Source: Lachnospiraceae bacterium (lineage in GTDB: Bacteria; Bacillota; Clostridia; Lachnospirales; Lachnospiraceae). Taken from it: DNA of 57,187 bases. The translations under genes and the position numbers were made by a program. The first letter of the stretch is position 1, and the number at the start of each line of letters is the position of its first letter. Location: NCBI GenBank assembly GCA_022796475.1, contig JAAWIS010000012.1, positions 1-57,187 of the forward strand, written 5' to 3'. The notes under the pieces are model-generated. The model ran no database searches, was not told where the DNA came from, and saw nothing but the letters and a program-made list of their open reading frames with translations. Positions 49,637 through 57,187 of the stretch are shown here, piece by piece.

Positions 49637-50992
49637 GTGAAATTGGAGAATAACCTGGATACCGATGAAATCGGGGGTTTAGTGCGGAATTTAGCTATTC
49701 CGTCTATGCTGGCGCAGTTTGTCAGTGTTTTCTATAGTATTGTCGATCGGATGTATATTGGAAACATACCAGAAATCGGAGAACTTGCTCTGGCAGGAGT
49801 AGGTGTCTGCGGCCCTATTGTTACTATGATTTCGTCTGTTTCTTTCTGGGTAGGGGTGGGAGGAGCGCCTCTTTTAAGCATACGCCTTGGTCAAAAAAAT
49901 CAAAAAGGGGCCAGGCAGGTTTTGGCAAATTGTTTTCTTATGCTTTTGGTTATGGCTCTGCTGATTACTGTTATTGCCCTGATTTTGAAACGCAGGCTGT
50001 TGTGGTGGTTTGGAGCCAGTGAAGTGTTGTTCCCCTATGCAGATGAGTACATTACCTGGATTTTTTTGGGAACCGTGTTTGCACTTTTGTCGGCTGGGAT
50101 GAATCAGTTCATTATCTGCCAGGGATTTTCCAAAGTAGGAATGAAGTCTGTACTCTTAGGAGCTGTGTTAAATCTGATTCTGGATCCGATCTGCATCTTT
50201 TTTCTGGATCTTGGTGTGAAAGGAGCAGCCATAGCAACGGTGATATCCCAGGCTGCCTCTTGTGCCTATGTTCTTCGTTTTTTATTTAGCAGTCAGCCAG
50301 AGATACCGATTACCTTTGGAGGCTACCAGTGGAAAGTGATGAAAAAGGTGCTTCTGATTGGACTGACTCCTTTTGTGATCATAGCATTGGACAATGTAAT
50401 GATTATTTCCTTAAATGCTCAAATCCAGCGTTTCGGCGGGCCGCAGCGGGGAGATATGCTGCTGACCTGCAATACCATCCTCCAGAGTTTTATGCTGGTA
50501 GTTACCATGCCTCTTGGGGGGATTACCGGCAGCACCCAGACCATCCTGGGTTTTAATTATGGGGCCAAACGGGCTGACCGGATCCGGAAGGCAGAGAAAC
50601 ATATCCTGGCCTTATGTCTGGGATTTACCGGAATCATGTTCTTTGTATCCAGGCTGTTTTCCCGGTACTTTGTAATGCTGTTTACCCGGGATCCCGAATA
50701 TATCCGCCTTACTCTGGAAGCCATCCGTATTTATACGCTAATGATTATTCCCTTGGGGATTCAGTATATGATCGTGGACGGTGCTACCGGCATGGGGCTT
50801 TCGAAAATTGCTATCAGCTTATCTATGTTTCGAAAAGTTATTTATTTTTTATGCATTTTCCTGATTCCAAATATCTGGGACATTGGGCAGATTTTTTATT
50901 CAGAACCTGTTTCTGACCTGATCAGCCCAATTCTTTCCGCTGCTGTATTTTTTCTGGTGATCAGCCCGGTTATAGACAAGGGGGCAGAATGA
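49637..50992 (+). CDS. MATE family multidrug/toxin exporter
   Basis: A 451-residue protein with twelve predicted helices in two halves. Typical MATE blocks: IPSMLAQFVSVFYSIVDRMYIG at the first helix, GVGGAPLLSIRLGQKN after it, the glycine-rich turn between halves, and GGITGSTQTILGFNYGAKRADR in the second half. These proteins exchange sodium or protons for cationic drugs or metabolites. The substrate is unknown. The start is a GTG with AGAGGAA seven bases upstream; an alternative TTG at 49635 is out of frame. Single gene; its 3' hairpin overlaps the next promoter. Confidence 0.9.
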   Translation: MKLENNLDTDEIGGLVRNLAIPSMLAQFVSVFYSIVDRMYIGNIPEIGELALAGVGVCGPIVTMISSVSFWVGVGGAPLLSIRLGQKNQKGARQVLANCFLMLLVMALLITVIALILKRRLLWWFGASEVLFPYADEYITWIFLGTVFALLSAGMNQFIICQGFSKVGMKSVLLGAVLNLILDPICIFFLDLGVKGAAIATVISQAASCAYVLRFLFSSQPEIPITFGGYQWKVMKKVLLIGLTPFVIIALDNVMIISLNAQIQRFGGPQRGDMLLTCNTILQSFMLVVTMPLGGITGSTQTILGFNYGAKRADRIRKAEKHILALCLGFTGIMFFVSRLFSRYFVMLFTRDPEYIRLTLEAIRIYTLMIIPLGIQYMIVDGATGMGLSKIAISLSMFRKVIYFLCIFLIPNIWDIGQIFYSEPVSDLISPILSAAVFFLVISPVIDKGAE

Positions 50993-51088
50993 TATAGAAG
51001 AAGGGAGCAGATTGATATAAAAGAATGGGAGAAACGGAAAATAAGGGGATTGATAATCAGAAAATTCAAAATAAGAAAATTATAAGAC

Positions 51089-51115
51089 AACAGCTTCTTG
51101 ACAAAGCTGTTTTCT
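51089..51115 (+). terminator. Terminator-like hairpin overlapping the GntR promoter
   Basis: AACAGCTT (51089-51096) and AAGCTGTT (51104-51111) form a stem followed by TTTC. The loop contains the TTGACA of the next promoter. Confidence 0.5.
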
Positions 51116-51126
51116 TTTGCTAATAT
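51098..51126 (+). promoter_or_regulatory. Promoter of the GntR-ABC operon
   Basis: Perfect TTGACA (51098-51103), 17-bp spacer, TAATAT (51121-51126). Confidence 0.75.
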
Positions 51127-51127
51127 A

Positions 51128-51171
51128 ACTGTATCAACACTGTTAATACAGTTAAGTCAATTAATACAGTT
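51128..51171 (+). promoter_or_regulatory. Candidate GntR (YtrA-type) operator
   Basis: AACTGTAT (51128-51135) and ATACAGTT (51146-51153) are a perfect inverted repeat, with a second ATACAGTT half-site at 51164-51171. They directly follow the -10 box, the expected place for repression by the GntR protein encoded 60 bp downstream. Confidence 0.7.
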
Positions 51172-51230
51172 GCTATTTCCAGAGGATACATTGGTTTTTT
51201 GAAATAGGAACGGCAGAAAGGAGTAAACGA

Positions 51231-51650
51231 GTGATAGTACTAGACTATAAGGATCGAAGGCCTTTGTATGAACAAATCACAGAACGGTTTCAGATGCTGA
51301 TTGTAAGAGGCGTTCTGCCAAAGGATATGCAGATGCCCTCTGTCCGTAGCCAGGCCATGCAGCTATCAATTAATCCCAATACCATACAGCGGGCGTACAG
51401 TGAATTAGAACGGCAGGGCTATATTTACACCATTAAAGGAAGAGGAAGCTTTGTGGCAGATATCGGAGGAATATTGAATGTGAGAAAAGAAGAATGGAAA
51501 GAACGACTGGTAAAGCTGGCTGAGGAGGGGTATTCTCTGGGGATTGGCAGCAATGAGATGGCAGAGATTATCCGGAATGCTATGCCAGGAGATATGAGAG
51601 AAGAAGAAAATAAAACAATACCGGAAAAGGGGGGAATCGGTTGTGATTAA
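51231..51650 (+). CDS. GntR-family transcriptional regulator, YtrA subfamily
   Basis: A 139-residue regulator. It starts VIVLDYKDRRPLYEQITERF and has the GntR winged helix: LPKDMQMPSVRSQAMQLSINPNTIQRAYSELERQGYI, where the recognition helix is NPNTIQRAYSEL. Only a short C-terminal helix follows, as in the YtrA subfamily, which controls adjacent ABC transporters, often in response to cell-wall antibiotics. The start is GTG 51231 with GGAG upstream. The stop overlaps the ATPase start by 8 bp. Confidence 0.9.
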   Translation: MIVLDYKDRRPLYEQITERFQMLIVRGVLPKDMQMPSVRSQAMQLSINPNTIQRAYSELERQGYIYTIKGRGSFVADIGGILNVRKEEWKERLVKLAEEGYSLGIGSNEMAEIIRNAMPGDMREEENKTIPEKGGIGCD

Positions 51651-52542
51651 AGCGGAGAATTTGACGAAGCGCTTTGAGGATATTACAGCAGTTGATCATA
51701 TTTCAGCCGAGATTAAAGAAGGCTGTGTATTTGGCCTGATTGGAACCAATGGATCCGGAAAAAGTACGTTCCTGCGTATGGCCAGCGGAATTTTAAAGCC
51801 AGACGAAGGAAGCATTACTATAGACGGAGAAAGGGTGTGGGAGAATCCGGCCATTAAGTCGAAGTATTTTTATATATCAGATGATCAGTATTTTTTCTCA
51901 AATGGGACACCCAAGGAATTAATGCAGTTTTACCGCTGTATGTATCCGGCTTTTGATGAGGCCCGGTTTTACCATCTTTTAGAAAGCTTTGGACTGAAAA
52001 AAGACAGGAAGATCAATACCTTTTCCAAAGGGATGAAGAAACAGGTTTCTGTAATCTGCGGCATCTGCGCCGGAACCGAGTATATTTTTTGTGATGAAAC
52101 CTTTGACGGTTTGGATCCGGTGATGCGCCAGACTGTAAAAAGCCTGTTTGCAAATGATATGGCGGAGAGGAACTTAACACCTATTATTGCTTCTCACAAC
52201 CTTCGGGAGCTGGAGGATATCTGTGATCACATAGGCCTTCTCCATCGCGGCGGCATCCTGCTTTCAAGAGAGCTGGATGATATGAAGCTAAACCTTCATA
52301 AGGTACAGTGTGTTTTGCAGCCAGAGATGAAGCCAGAACATTTAACAGCGTTAGATATTGCAAAAACGGAACAAACGGGAAGCATTTATACGATAACAGT
52401 GAGAGGAAACCAGGATACGATTATGGCACAGATGGAGTCTTACGAGCCGATTTTTTATGAATTGATCCCATTATCCCTGGAGGAAATCTTTATCAGTGAA
52501 ACGGAGGTGGCAGGATATGACATCAAAAACCTTATTCTTTAA
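51643..52542 (+). CDS. ABC transporter ATPase (YtrB-like)
   Basis: A 299-residue ATPase. Walker A is GTNGSGKST (about 37-45), Walker B is YIFCDETFDGLDP (about 147-159), and the switch His is in IIASHNLRELEDICDH. The signature is degenerate, FSKGMKKQ in place of LSGGQ, which is usual in this subfamily. The C-terminal ~80 residues resemble the regulatory tail of YtrB/EcsA-type ATPases. It pairs with the permease whose start lies 26 bp inside its 3' end. The start is GTG 51643. Confidence 0.9.
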   Translation: MIKAENLTKRFEDITAVDHISAEIKEGCVFGLIGTNGSGKSTFLRMASGILKPDEGSITIDGERVWENPAIKSKYFYISDDQYFFSNGTPKELMQFYRCMYPAFDEARFYHLLESFGLKKDRKINTFSKGMKKQVSVICGICAGTEYIFCDETFDGLDPVMRQTVKSLFANDMAERNLTPIIASHNLRELEDICDHIGLLHRGGILLSRELDDMKLNLHKVQCVLQPEMKPEHLTALDIAKTEQTGSIYTITVRGNQDTIMAQMESYEPIFYELIPLSLEEIFISETEVAGYDIKNLIL

Positions 52543-54724
52543 ATTGCTTTGGGAGGATATTAAACGGAAGCTGTGGGCGGCAGCGCTGCTTAGCCTTAGC
52601 CTGTTTTTTGCACTTCCTGTTGCCATGGCTATGATTCTGCCCAGCTATCGTCCGAATCAACAGGTAACCCTTGAACAAGTGCTGCTCCGCAGAACCAATA
52701 ATGTGTCAGCCATGCTGGATTTCGGAAGTAACTATCCTTTTATAATGATGATTTTCTTTATTTCAGCGCTGGTTATGGGAATTTCTACTTTTGCCTATCT
52801 GCATAATAAAAAACAGGTTGATTTTTATCACAGCCTTCCAGTAAAGCGAAATCTTTGGTTTGCCGTACACATAAGTACAGGTATTTTGATTCCTGCCGGG
52901 ATTTACCTGGCTGCAGCAGCCGTTTCTCTGGTGGTGGCAGGAGTAAACGGTGTCCGGCTGTCGGCAGTATTTCCAGATGCAGTACACGGCTTTTTATGCC
53001 ATATGCTTTATTATTGTCTGATCTATATTACGGTAGTTTTGGCTGTGATTATGACAGGAACCAAGCTGGCGGCCATTTTGGGAACAGCAGTTTTTTTCAT
53101 TTATTTTCCAACGGTAAGCGGGCTGATAGAAGCGTTTTATTCTACTTTTTTTGAAACGTACTACTATGGGCAGCCAAGCATATGGAAGGCTGCAGTGATG
53201 AAACTTTCTCCCATTTATGAACTGATGGCGGCTGTATCAGACGGGGTAACCACAGGCCACGTGGCTGCAACTGTGGGAGCTGTCCTGCTTTTAGGACTGT
53301 TAAGCTTTTTCCTTTATCAAAAACGGCCATCGGAAGCAGCAGGAAAAACTATGGCGTTTTCCTGGTCCATGGGAACGATCAAAGTTTTGCTGGTGATTGT
53401 ATCTGGAATGATGGGAAGTTTGTTTTTCTATTCCATTCGGGATACTCTGGCCTGGATGATATTCGGGGTAATTGTGGGAGTGGTAATTTCCCACTGTGTG
53501 ATAGAGGTAATTTATCATTCTGATTTAAAAAAGCTGTTCTGTCATGAGAAGACCATGGCTGCCTGTATGGCTGCCAGCCTGTTCATAGCCTTATCTTTTT
53601 ACTTTGATTTCTTCCGCTATGATGAATACGTGCCTTCTGAGAGCCAGGTGGCGTATTCCTCTATTGATTTCGGAACGGATGGATGGGTCAGCTATAACGG
53701 CGGATATTATGATAGTTCAGAGGAAAGCCAGGATGTGCTGACCAGGAGCCGCATTACGAATACGGAAGCTGTTTTTGGCCTTGCCAGGGAAGGGATCCGG
53801 CAGTTAGGAAAGGCTGCATCTTCTGATTATGAGCAATGGAGTAATGTGACGCTTTGCTATACGATGAAAAGCGGCCGCAAAGTGTACCGGCGTTATTATA
53901 TGTATTTGGATCCGGTGATGGATCTTGCCGATGAAATTTATCTGGATTCGGATTATAAAAGAGCTTTGTATCCTGGCTTGGATCTGGATCTGTCAGAAGT
54001 GGTAAATAATATGGTATATCGGGATATTACCACAGAGGATGTCTTTTCATTATCTGAGGATACAGAAAAGAAAAGGGCTGTGGCAGAAGCTTACCGGCAG
54101 GAGTATTTCGAGTTATCTATGACCACCCGGGAAACCGAGTGTGTCATCGGGGAACTTTTAATGATTTCAGATAAAGATGATCAAAAAATCAGAAACAGGG
54201 TCAAAGAAGAAGGGGGACCAACTGTCCATTATCGGAACAATTATTGGTATGACGGATACTTTTATCCGATTTACCCTTCGTTTACGAAGACCATTGAAGC
54301 GCTGGCTGACTGTGGGATTCAGGTAGGGGAACCCTTAGCGCCGGAAAATTTTAAGGAGCTGCAGCTTGTGTTTGAGGGCTCCTTTGAGGATGAAACAGCA
54401 GGGAGCGAATATGAAACAGACGAATATGAAAAGAGTACCAGTTATGAGCAGGAACCTTACATCATCACCTATACAGAACCAGAAAAGATCCGTGAAATTA
54501 TGAAGGCTTTCAGCCCCAGGAATTGTACGAAAAACAATATGATTTTATTTTCCGGATACGATGTGTATCTGGCCCCCAAGGAACTGAAGATATCATCCGG
54601 TTCCAATTGGGATCGGTATGAGGACAAAGCGTTTATAAGGGGATTCTTAATCAAAAACAAAGTGCCGGATTTTGTCGAAAAAGATTTTAGAGAGCTGGCG
54701 GCACAAAGAAAAAATAAACAGTGA
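52517..54724 (+). CDS. ABC-2 type permease with large extracellular domain
   Basis: A 735-residue membrane protein. About eight helices occupy residues 10-370, with the motif KKQVDFYHSLPVKRNLWF near 95-112, which I associate with permeases of GntR/YtrB-type modules. A hydrophilic Tyr/Asp/Glu-rich region of ~360 residues follows the last helix and is probably outside the cell. Such systems respond to cell-envelope stress or export lipid-like molecules; the actual cargo is unknown. ATG 52517 follows GGAGGTGG; a GTG at 52496 is in frame but lacks a site. A bidirectional terminator follows. Confidence 0.82.
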   Translation: MTSKTLFFKLLWEDIKRKLWAAALLSLSLFFALPVAMAMILPSYRPNQQVTLEQVLLRRTNNVSAMLDFGSNYPFIMMIFFISALVMGISTFAYLHNKKQVDFYHSLPVKRNLWFAVHISTGILIPAGIYLAAAAVSLVVAGVNGVRLSAVFPDAVHGFLCHMLYYCLIYITVVLAVIMTGTKLAAILGTAVFFIYFPTVSGLIEAFYSTFFETYYYGQPSIWKAAVMKLSPIYELMAAVSDGVTTGHVAATVGAVLLLGLLSFFLYQKRPSEAAGKTMAFSWSMGTIKVLLVIVSGMMGSLFFYSIRDTLAWMIFGVIVGVVISHCVIEVIYHSDLKKLFCHEKTMAACMAASLFIALSFYFDFFRYDEYVPSESQVAYSSIDFGTDGWVSYNGGYYDSSEESQDVLTRSRITNTEAVFGLAREGIRQLGKAASSDYEQWSNVTLCYTMKSGRKVYRRYYMYLDPVMDLADEIYLDSDYKRALYPGLDLDLSEVVNNMVYRDITTEDVFSLSEDTEKKRAVAEAYRQEYFELSMTTRETECVIGELLMISDKDDQKIRNRVKEEGGPTVHYRNNYWYDGYFYPIYPSFTKTIEALADCGIQVGEPLAPENFKELQLVFEGSFEDETAGSEYETDEYEKSTSYEQEPYIITYTEPEKIREIMKAFSPRNCTKNNMILFSGYDVYLAPKELKISSGSNWDRYEDKAFIRGFLIKNKVPDFVEKDFRELAAQRKNKQ

Positions 54725-54765
54725 ATTGCTTGAAAATTGTCTGACTGCAGAGAGTTTGAATAGTA

Positions 54766-54812
54766 AAAAAGGCCTGGCAAAAGGAAATTCCATTCCTTCT
54801 GCCAGACCTTTT
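54766..54812. terminator. Bidirectional terminator between convergent genes
   Basis: AAAAAGGCCTGGCA..TGCCAGACCTTTTT with inner AAGGAA/TTCCTT pairing. It has T-runs on both strands and serves the ABC permease and the convergent membrane protein. Confidence 0.85.
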
Positions 54813-54823
54813 TGTCTTCCGGC

Positions 54824-55333
54824 TCATCCAAAAAGCGCTCCCAGCAGTCCATAGGACAAGAGGGACATAATTACCGTTGCAATTGCAATCCCTACTAAGA
54901 TAGCAGGGAAGGATTTCCGTATGTTCATATGAAGAAGGGAAGCAACCAGCGCCCCGGTCCAGGCCCCTGTTCCGGGAAGAGGGATCCCTACAAATATTAC
55001 CAGGCCCCAAAATCCGTATTTTTCTACCTGACCTTTGTTTTTTTCAGCTTTACTCCGAATCCACAGAGCTATTTTTTTAAGCCCTGGCACTCGTTCCATA
55101 AAATTCAGCACTTTTTCAATTAAGAGCAAAATAAAAGGGATGGGAAGGATGTTTCCGATGATACAGATAGGGATTGCACGCAAAATAGGCACATTTAACA
55201 GCGCCGGTGAAGCTGCCAGCAAACCTCCCCTAAGCTCCAGGATTGGAACCATGGATATTAGAAAAATAATGATTTCGCCGGATACTTTACCGCCTAAGAC
55301 GGCAGCCAGCCATTGTACAAATGAATCAGTCAT
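54824..55333 (-). CDS. Small multidrug-export family membrane protein (COG2426 type)
   Basis: A 169-residue protein with four to five membrane helices. It has the family patterns IFLISMVPILELRGGLLAA near residue 27-46, IGNILPIPFILLLIEKVLNFME and IPLPGTGAWTGALVASLL near 120-137. The family is named for a suspected small multidrug-export role that has not been well shown. It starts at ATG 55333 behind GAGGAG; the frame extends nine codons further upstream without a site. Single gene. Confidence 0.82.
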   Translation of the reverse strand: MTDSFVQWLAAVLGGKVSGEIIIFLISMVPILELRGGLLAASPALLNVPILRAIPICIIGNILPIPFILLLIEKVLNFMERVPGLKKIALWIRSKAEKNKGQVEKYGFWGLVIFVGIPLPGTGAWTGALVASLLHMNIRKSFPAILVGIAIATVIMSLLSYGLLGALFG

Positions 55334-55576
55334 GTTGAACTCCTCAATTCTTTTTAGCATTGTATGAGTGATTGCACCTTCATTTAACCCGACCGTCTGC
55401 TGATTTGCAAATGCTAAAATTTGTTTGGAATCGTTTGGCCTTGATCGGCTGAAGGGAAAGACTACATTTGTTTGTTATACCATAAGGAATAAAGAAACTC
55501 AAGGGAAAAAAGAAACTCCGGGAAAAATCTTCTTAATTTTTGAACTGGTTTTCGGATGCAATATCCTGCAGAGGAT

Positions 55577-55604
55577 TTGACTTGCAGAAATTTTTATTTA
55601 TAAT
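55577..55604 (+). promoter_or_regulatory. Promoter of the IlvD-family gene
   Basis: TTGACT (55577-55582), 16-bp spacer, perfect TATAAT (55599-55604), about 60 bp before the start codon. The gap 55334-55576 contains no gene that I can see. Confidence 0.72.
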
Positions 55605-55667
55605 AGAGAGTAGCGGGAAGATACATTTGGTTTAAGTGAGAAACCAGGGAGAAAGGAGAACAGAGAA

Positions 55668-57187
55668 ATGGAATTAACCAGTCAGAAGATGCGCAAACTG
55701 GCGCCGGAGATGGATCCACTGCGTTTAGGCAGCGGCTGGAAGAAGGAGGATTTAAGTAAGCCGCAGATTATCATAGAAAGTACCTTTGGCGACAGTCATC
55801 CAGGCAGCAGTCACCTGAATCAGCTAGTTGAGGCTGTGAAAAAGGGGATTCACGATGCCGGAGGGCATGGGGCCCGGTATTTCTGCACCGATATCTGTGA
55901 TGGAGAAAGCCAGGGAACAGATGGAATTAATTTCAGCCTGGCAAGCCGCGAAATGATCGCCAACATGATTGAGATCCATGCAAATGCTACGCCTTTTGAC
56001 GGCGGAGTTTACATCGCAAGCTGTGATAAAGGGATGCCGGGAAACCTGATGGGAATGGCCAGAGTGGGAATACCGGGAATTGTGGTTACTGGAGGGACGA
56101 TGAGCGCCGGGCCAAATTTGCTTACATTAGAACAGCTCGGTATGTACAGTGCTAAGTATGAGCGTGGAGAAATCGATGAGGAAACACTAAATTGGGCAAA
56201 AGAGAACGCCTGCCCAAGCTGCGGCGCCTGCAGTTTTATTGGAACAGCTTCCACTATGCAGATTATGGCGGAGGCTTTGGGATTAGCCCTTCCTGGCAGT
56301 GCGCTGCTTCCGGCGACAAGCCCGGATCTCTTAAACTATGCATATGAAGCAGGAAAGCAGGCGGTAATGCTGGCAACAAAAGGAGTCTGTCCAAAGGATA
56401 TGATAACGATGGACAGCCTTGAAAATGCTATCCTGGTTCATGGGGCTATTTCCGGCAGCACCAACTGCCTGCTGCATCTTCCGGCGATTGCCCATGAGTA
56501 TGGAATAGAAATTGACGGAGATACCTTTGACCGGCTGCATCGGAATGCACATTATCTTCTGGATGTCAGACCGGCAGGAAGATGGCCAGCAGAGTTTTTC
56601 TATTATGCAGGAGGCGTGCCGGCGATTATGGAAGAGATAAAAGGGATGCTTCATTTAGATGCGATGACTGTTACCGGAAAGACCGTTGGAGAAAACTTAG
56701 ATGAACGAAAACAAAACGGATTTTACGAAGGGTGCCAGAAGTGGCTGGATGCAGCAAATAAAAAATATGGGATTGCAGTTACGAAAGAGGAGATTATACG
56801 TCCTTTTGATCAGGCCATGGGGACAGACGGAAGTATTGCTGTTTTAAAAGGCAATTTGGCTCCTTTGGGGGCTGTGATTAAGCATACCGCATGTCCTAAG
56901 GAAATGTTCCAGGCTTTGCTGTATGCACGTCCATTTGACAGCGAGGAGGAGTGCTTAGATGCGGTGCTTCATCATAAAGTACAAAAAGGCGACGCTGTTT
57001 TCATTCGGTATGAAGGGCCAAAAGCCAGCGGAATGCCGGAGATGTTTTATACAAGTGAGGCCATCAGCAGTGATCAGGAATTGGGACGCTCCATTGCATT
57101 AATAACTGATGGCCGTTTTTCCGGCGCATCAACAGGCCCGGTAATTGGCCATTGCAGCCCGGAGGCTCAGGCAGGAGGGCCGATTGC
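55668..57187 (+). CDS. IlvD/Edd-family dehydratase (dihydroxyacid or sugar-acid), 3' partial
   Basis: The first 506 codons of a dehydratase; the frame is still open at the window end. Iron-sulfur ligand regions are visible: FCTDICDGESQGTDG near 65-80, SCDKGMPGN near 120-128 and CPSCGACSFIGTASTMQ near 183-199 (family CPGACGGMYTANTM). DGRFSGASTGPVIGHCSPEA near the end resembles the active-site serine loop. Family members dehydrate dihydroxyacids in branched-chain amino acid synthesis, or phosphogluconate and sugar acids. CDKGMPGN and CPSCGAC depart from classical IlvD, so a sugar-acid dehydratase is possible. AAAGGAG precedes the ATG by nine bases. Confidence 0.85.
   Translation, partial: MELTSQKMRKLAPEMDPLRLGSGWKKEDLSKPQIIIESTFGDSHPGSSHLNQLVEAVKKGIHDAGGHGARYFCTDICDGESQGTDGINFSLASREMIANMIEIHANATPFDGGVYIASCDKGMPGNLMGMARVGIPGIVVTGGTMSAGPNLLTLEQLGMYSAKYERGEIDEETLNWAKENACPSCGACSFIGTASTMQIMAEALGLALPGSALLPATSPDLLNYAYEAGKQAVMLATKGVCPKDMITMDSLENAILVHGAISGSTNCLLHLPAIAHEYGIEIDGDTFDRLHRNAHYLLDVRPAGRWPAEFFYYAGGVPAIMEEIKGMLHLDAMTVTGKTVGENLDERKQNGFYEGCQKWLDAANKKYGIAVTKEEIIRPFDQAMGTDGSIAVLKGNLAPLGAVIKHTACPKEMFQALLYARPFDSEEECLDAVLHHKVQKGDAVFIRYEGPKASGMPEMFYTSEAISSDQELGRSIALITDGRFSGASTGPVIGHCSPEAQAGGPI

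Overview
The window looks like chromosomal DNA from a spore-forming anaerobic member of the Lachnospiraceae (Clostridium cluster XIVa). Support comes from the single-subunit pyruvate:ferredoxin oxidoreductase with clostridial features, a T-box leader in front of leuS, rubredoxin, a very cysteine/glycine-rich small protein of the type common in Clostridia, strong AGGAGG ribosome binding sites, and moderate G+C (about 45% in most genes). I cannot name the species. No tRNA, rRNA, CRISPR array, integrase or complete insertion sequence was found.

Layout. 1-4.0 kb: the 3' part of a cell-wall amidase, a broken SPOR/SH3b lysin tail, an IspD-type cytidylyltransferase, YbaK and a sodium-dependent amino-acid transporter. 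4.1-11.1 kb: a di/oligopeptide ABC transporter operon (B-C-A-D-F) followed by a zinc alcohol dehydrogenase. 11.1-20.2 kb: housekeeping genes, namely a DUF5714 pseudogene, rubredoxin, a CPBP membrane protease, T-box plus leuS, three small unknown genes, the Cys-rich protein, an AI-2E family exporter and a PHP phosphoesterase. Dispersed hairpin repeats lie among them.

20.6-32.9 kb is the most unusual part. An IclR regulator, with a perfect 9-bp palindrome just downstream of its -10 box, heads a tightly packed 12-kb operon. It encodes a TRAP transporter (DctP and fused DctQM), a PreA-like flavoprotein with a 2[4Fe-4S] domain, and an intact aconitase/IPMI-type hydro-lyase (large and small subunit). 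Then come two M24 'pita-bread' proteins that have lost their metal ligands, a second aconitase-type large subunit with no [4Fe-4S] cysteines at the expected positions, two tandem copies of its small subunit, and an AbrB-family membrane protein. Intact and degenerate versions of the same folds sit side by side. I read this as an uncharacterised carboxylic-acid catabolic pathway, possibly containing a cluster-free aconitase-fold enzyme.

33-41.1 kb is a second acquired-looking catabolic unit of visibly higher G+C. A large unknown HTH regulator is divergent from an HpaI-type aldolase, a tripartite tricarboxylate transporter (TctC-B-A), a cytosolic beta-propeller protein and an L-2-hydroxyacid dehydrogenase whose specificity residue points to bulky 2-oxo acids rather than malate.

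41.3-57.2 kb: a VanW-domain protein, a hybrid histidine kinase, PFOR (nifJ), a MATE exporter, a GntR/ABC module of the YtrA-YtrB type with its own operator, a small multidrug-export family membrane protein, and the 5' part of an IlvD/Edd-family dehydratase running off the end of the window.
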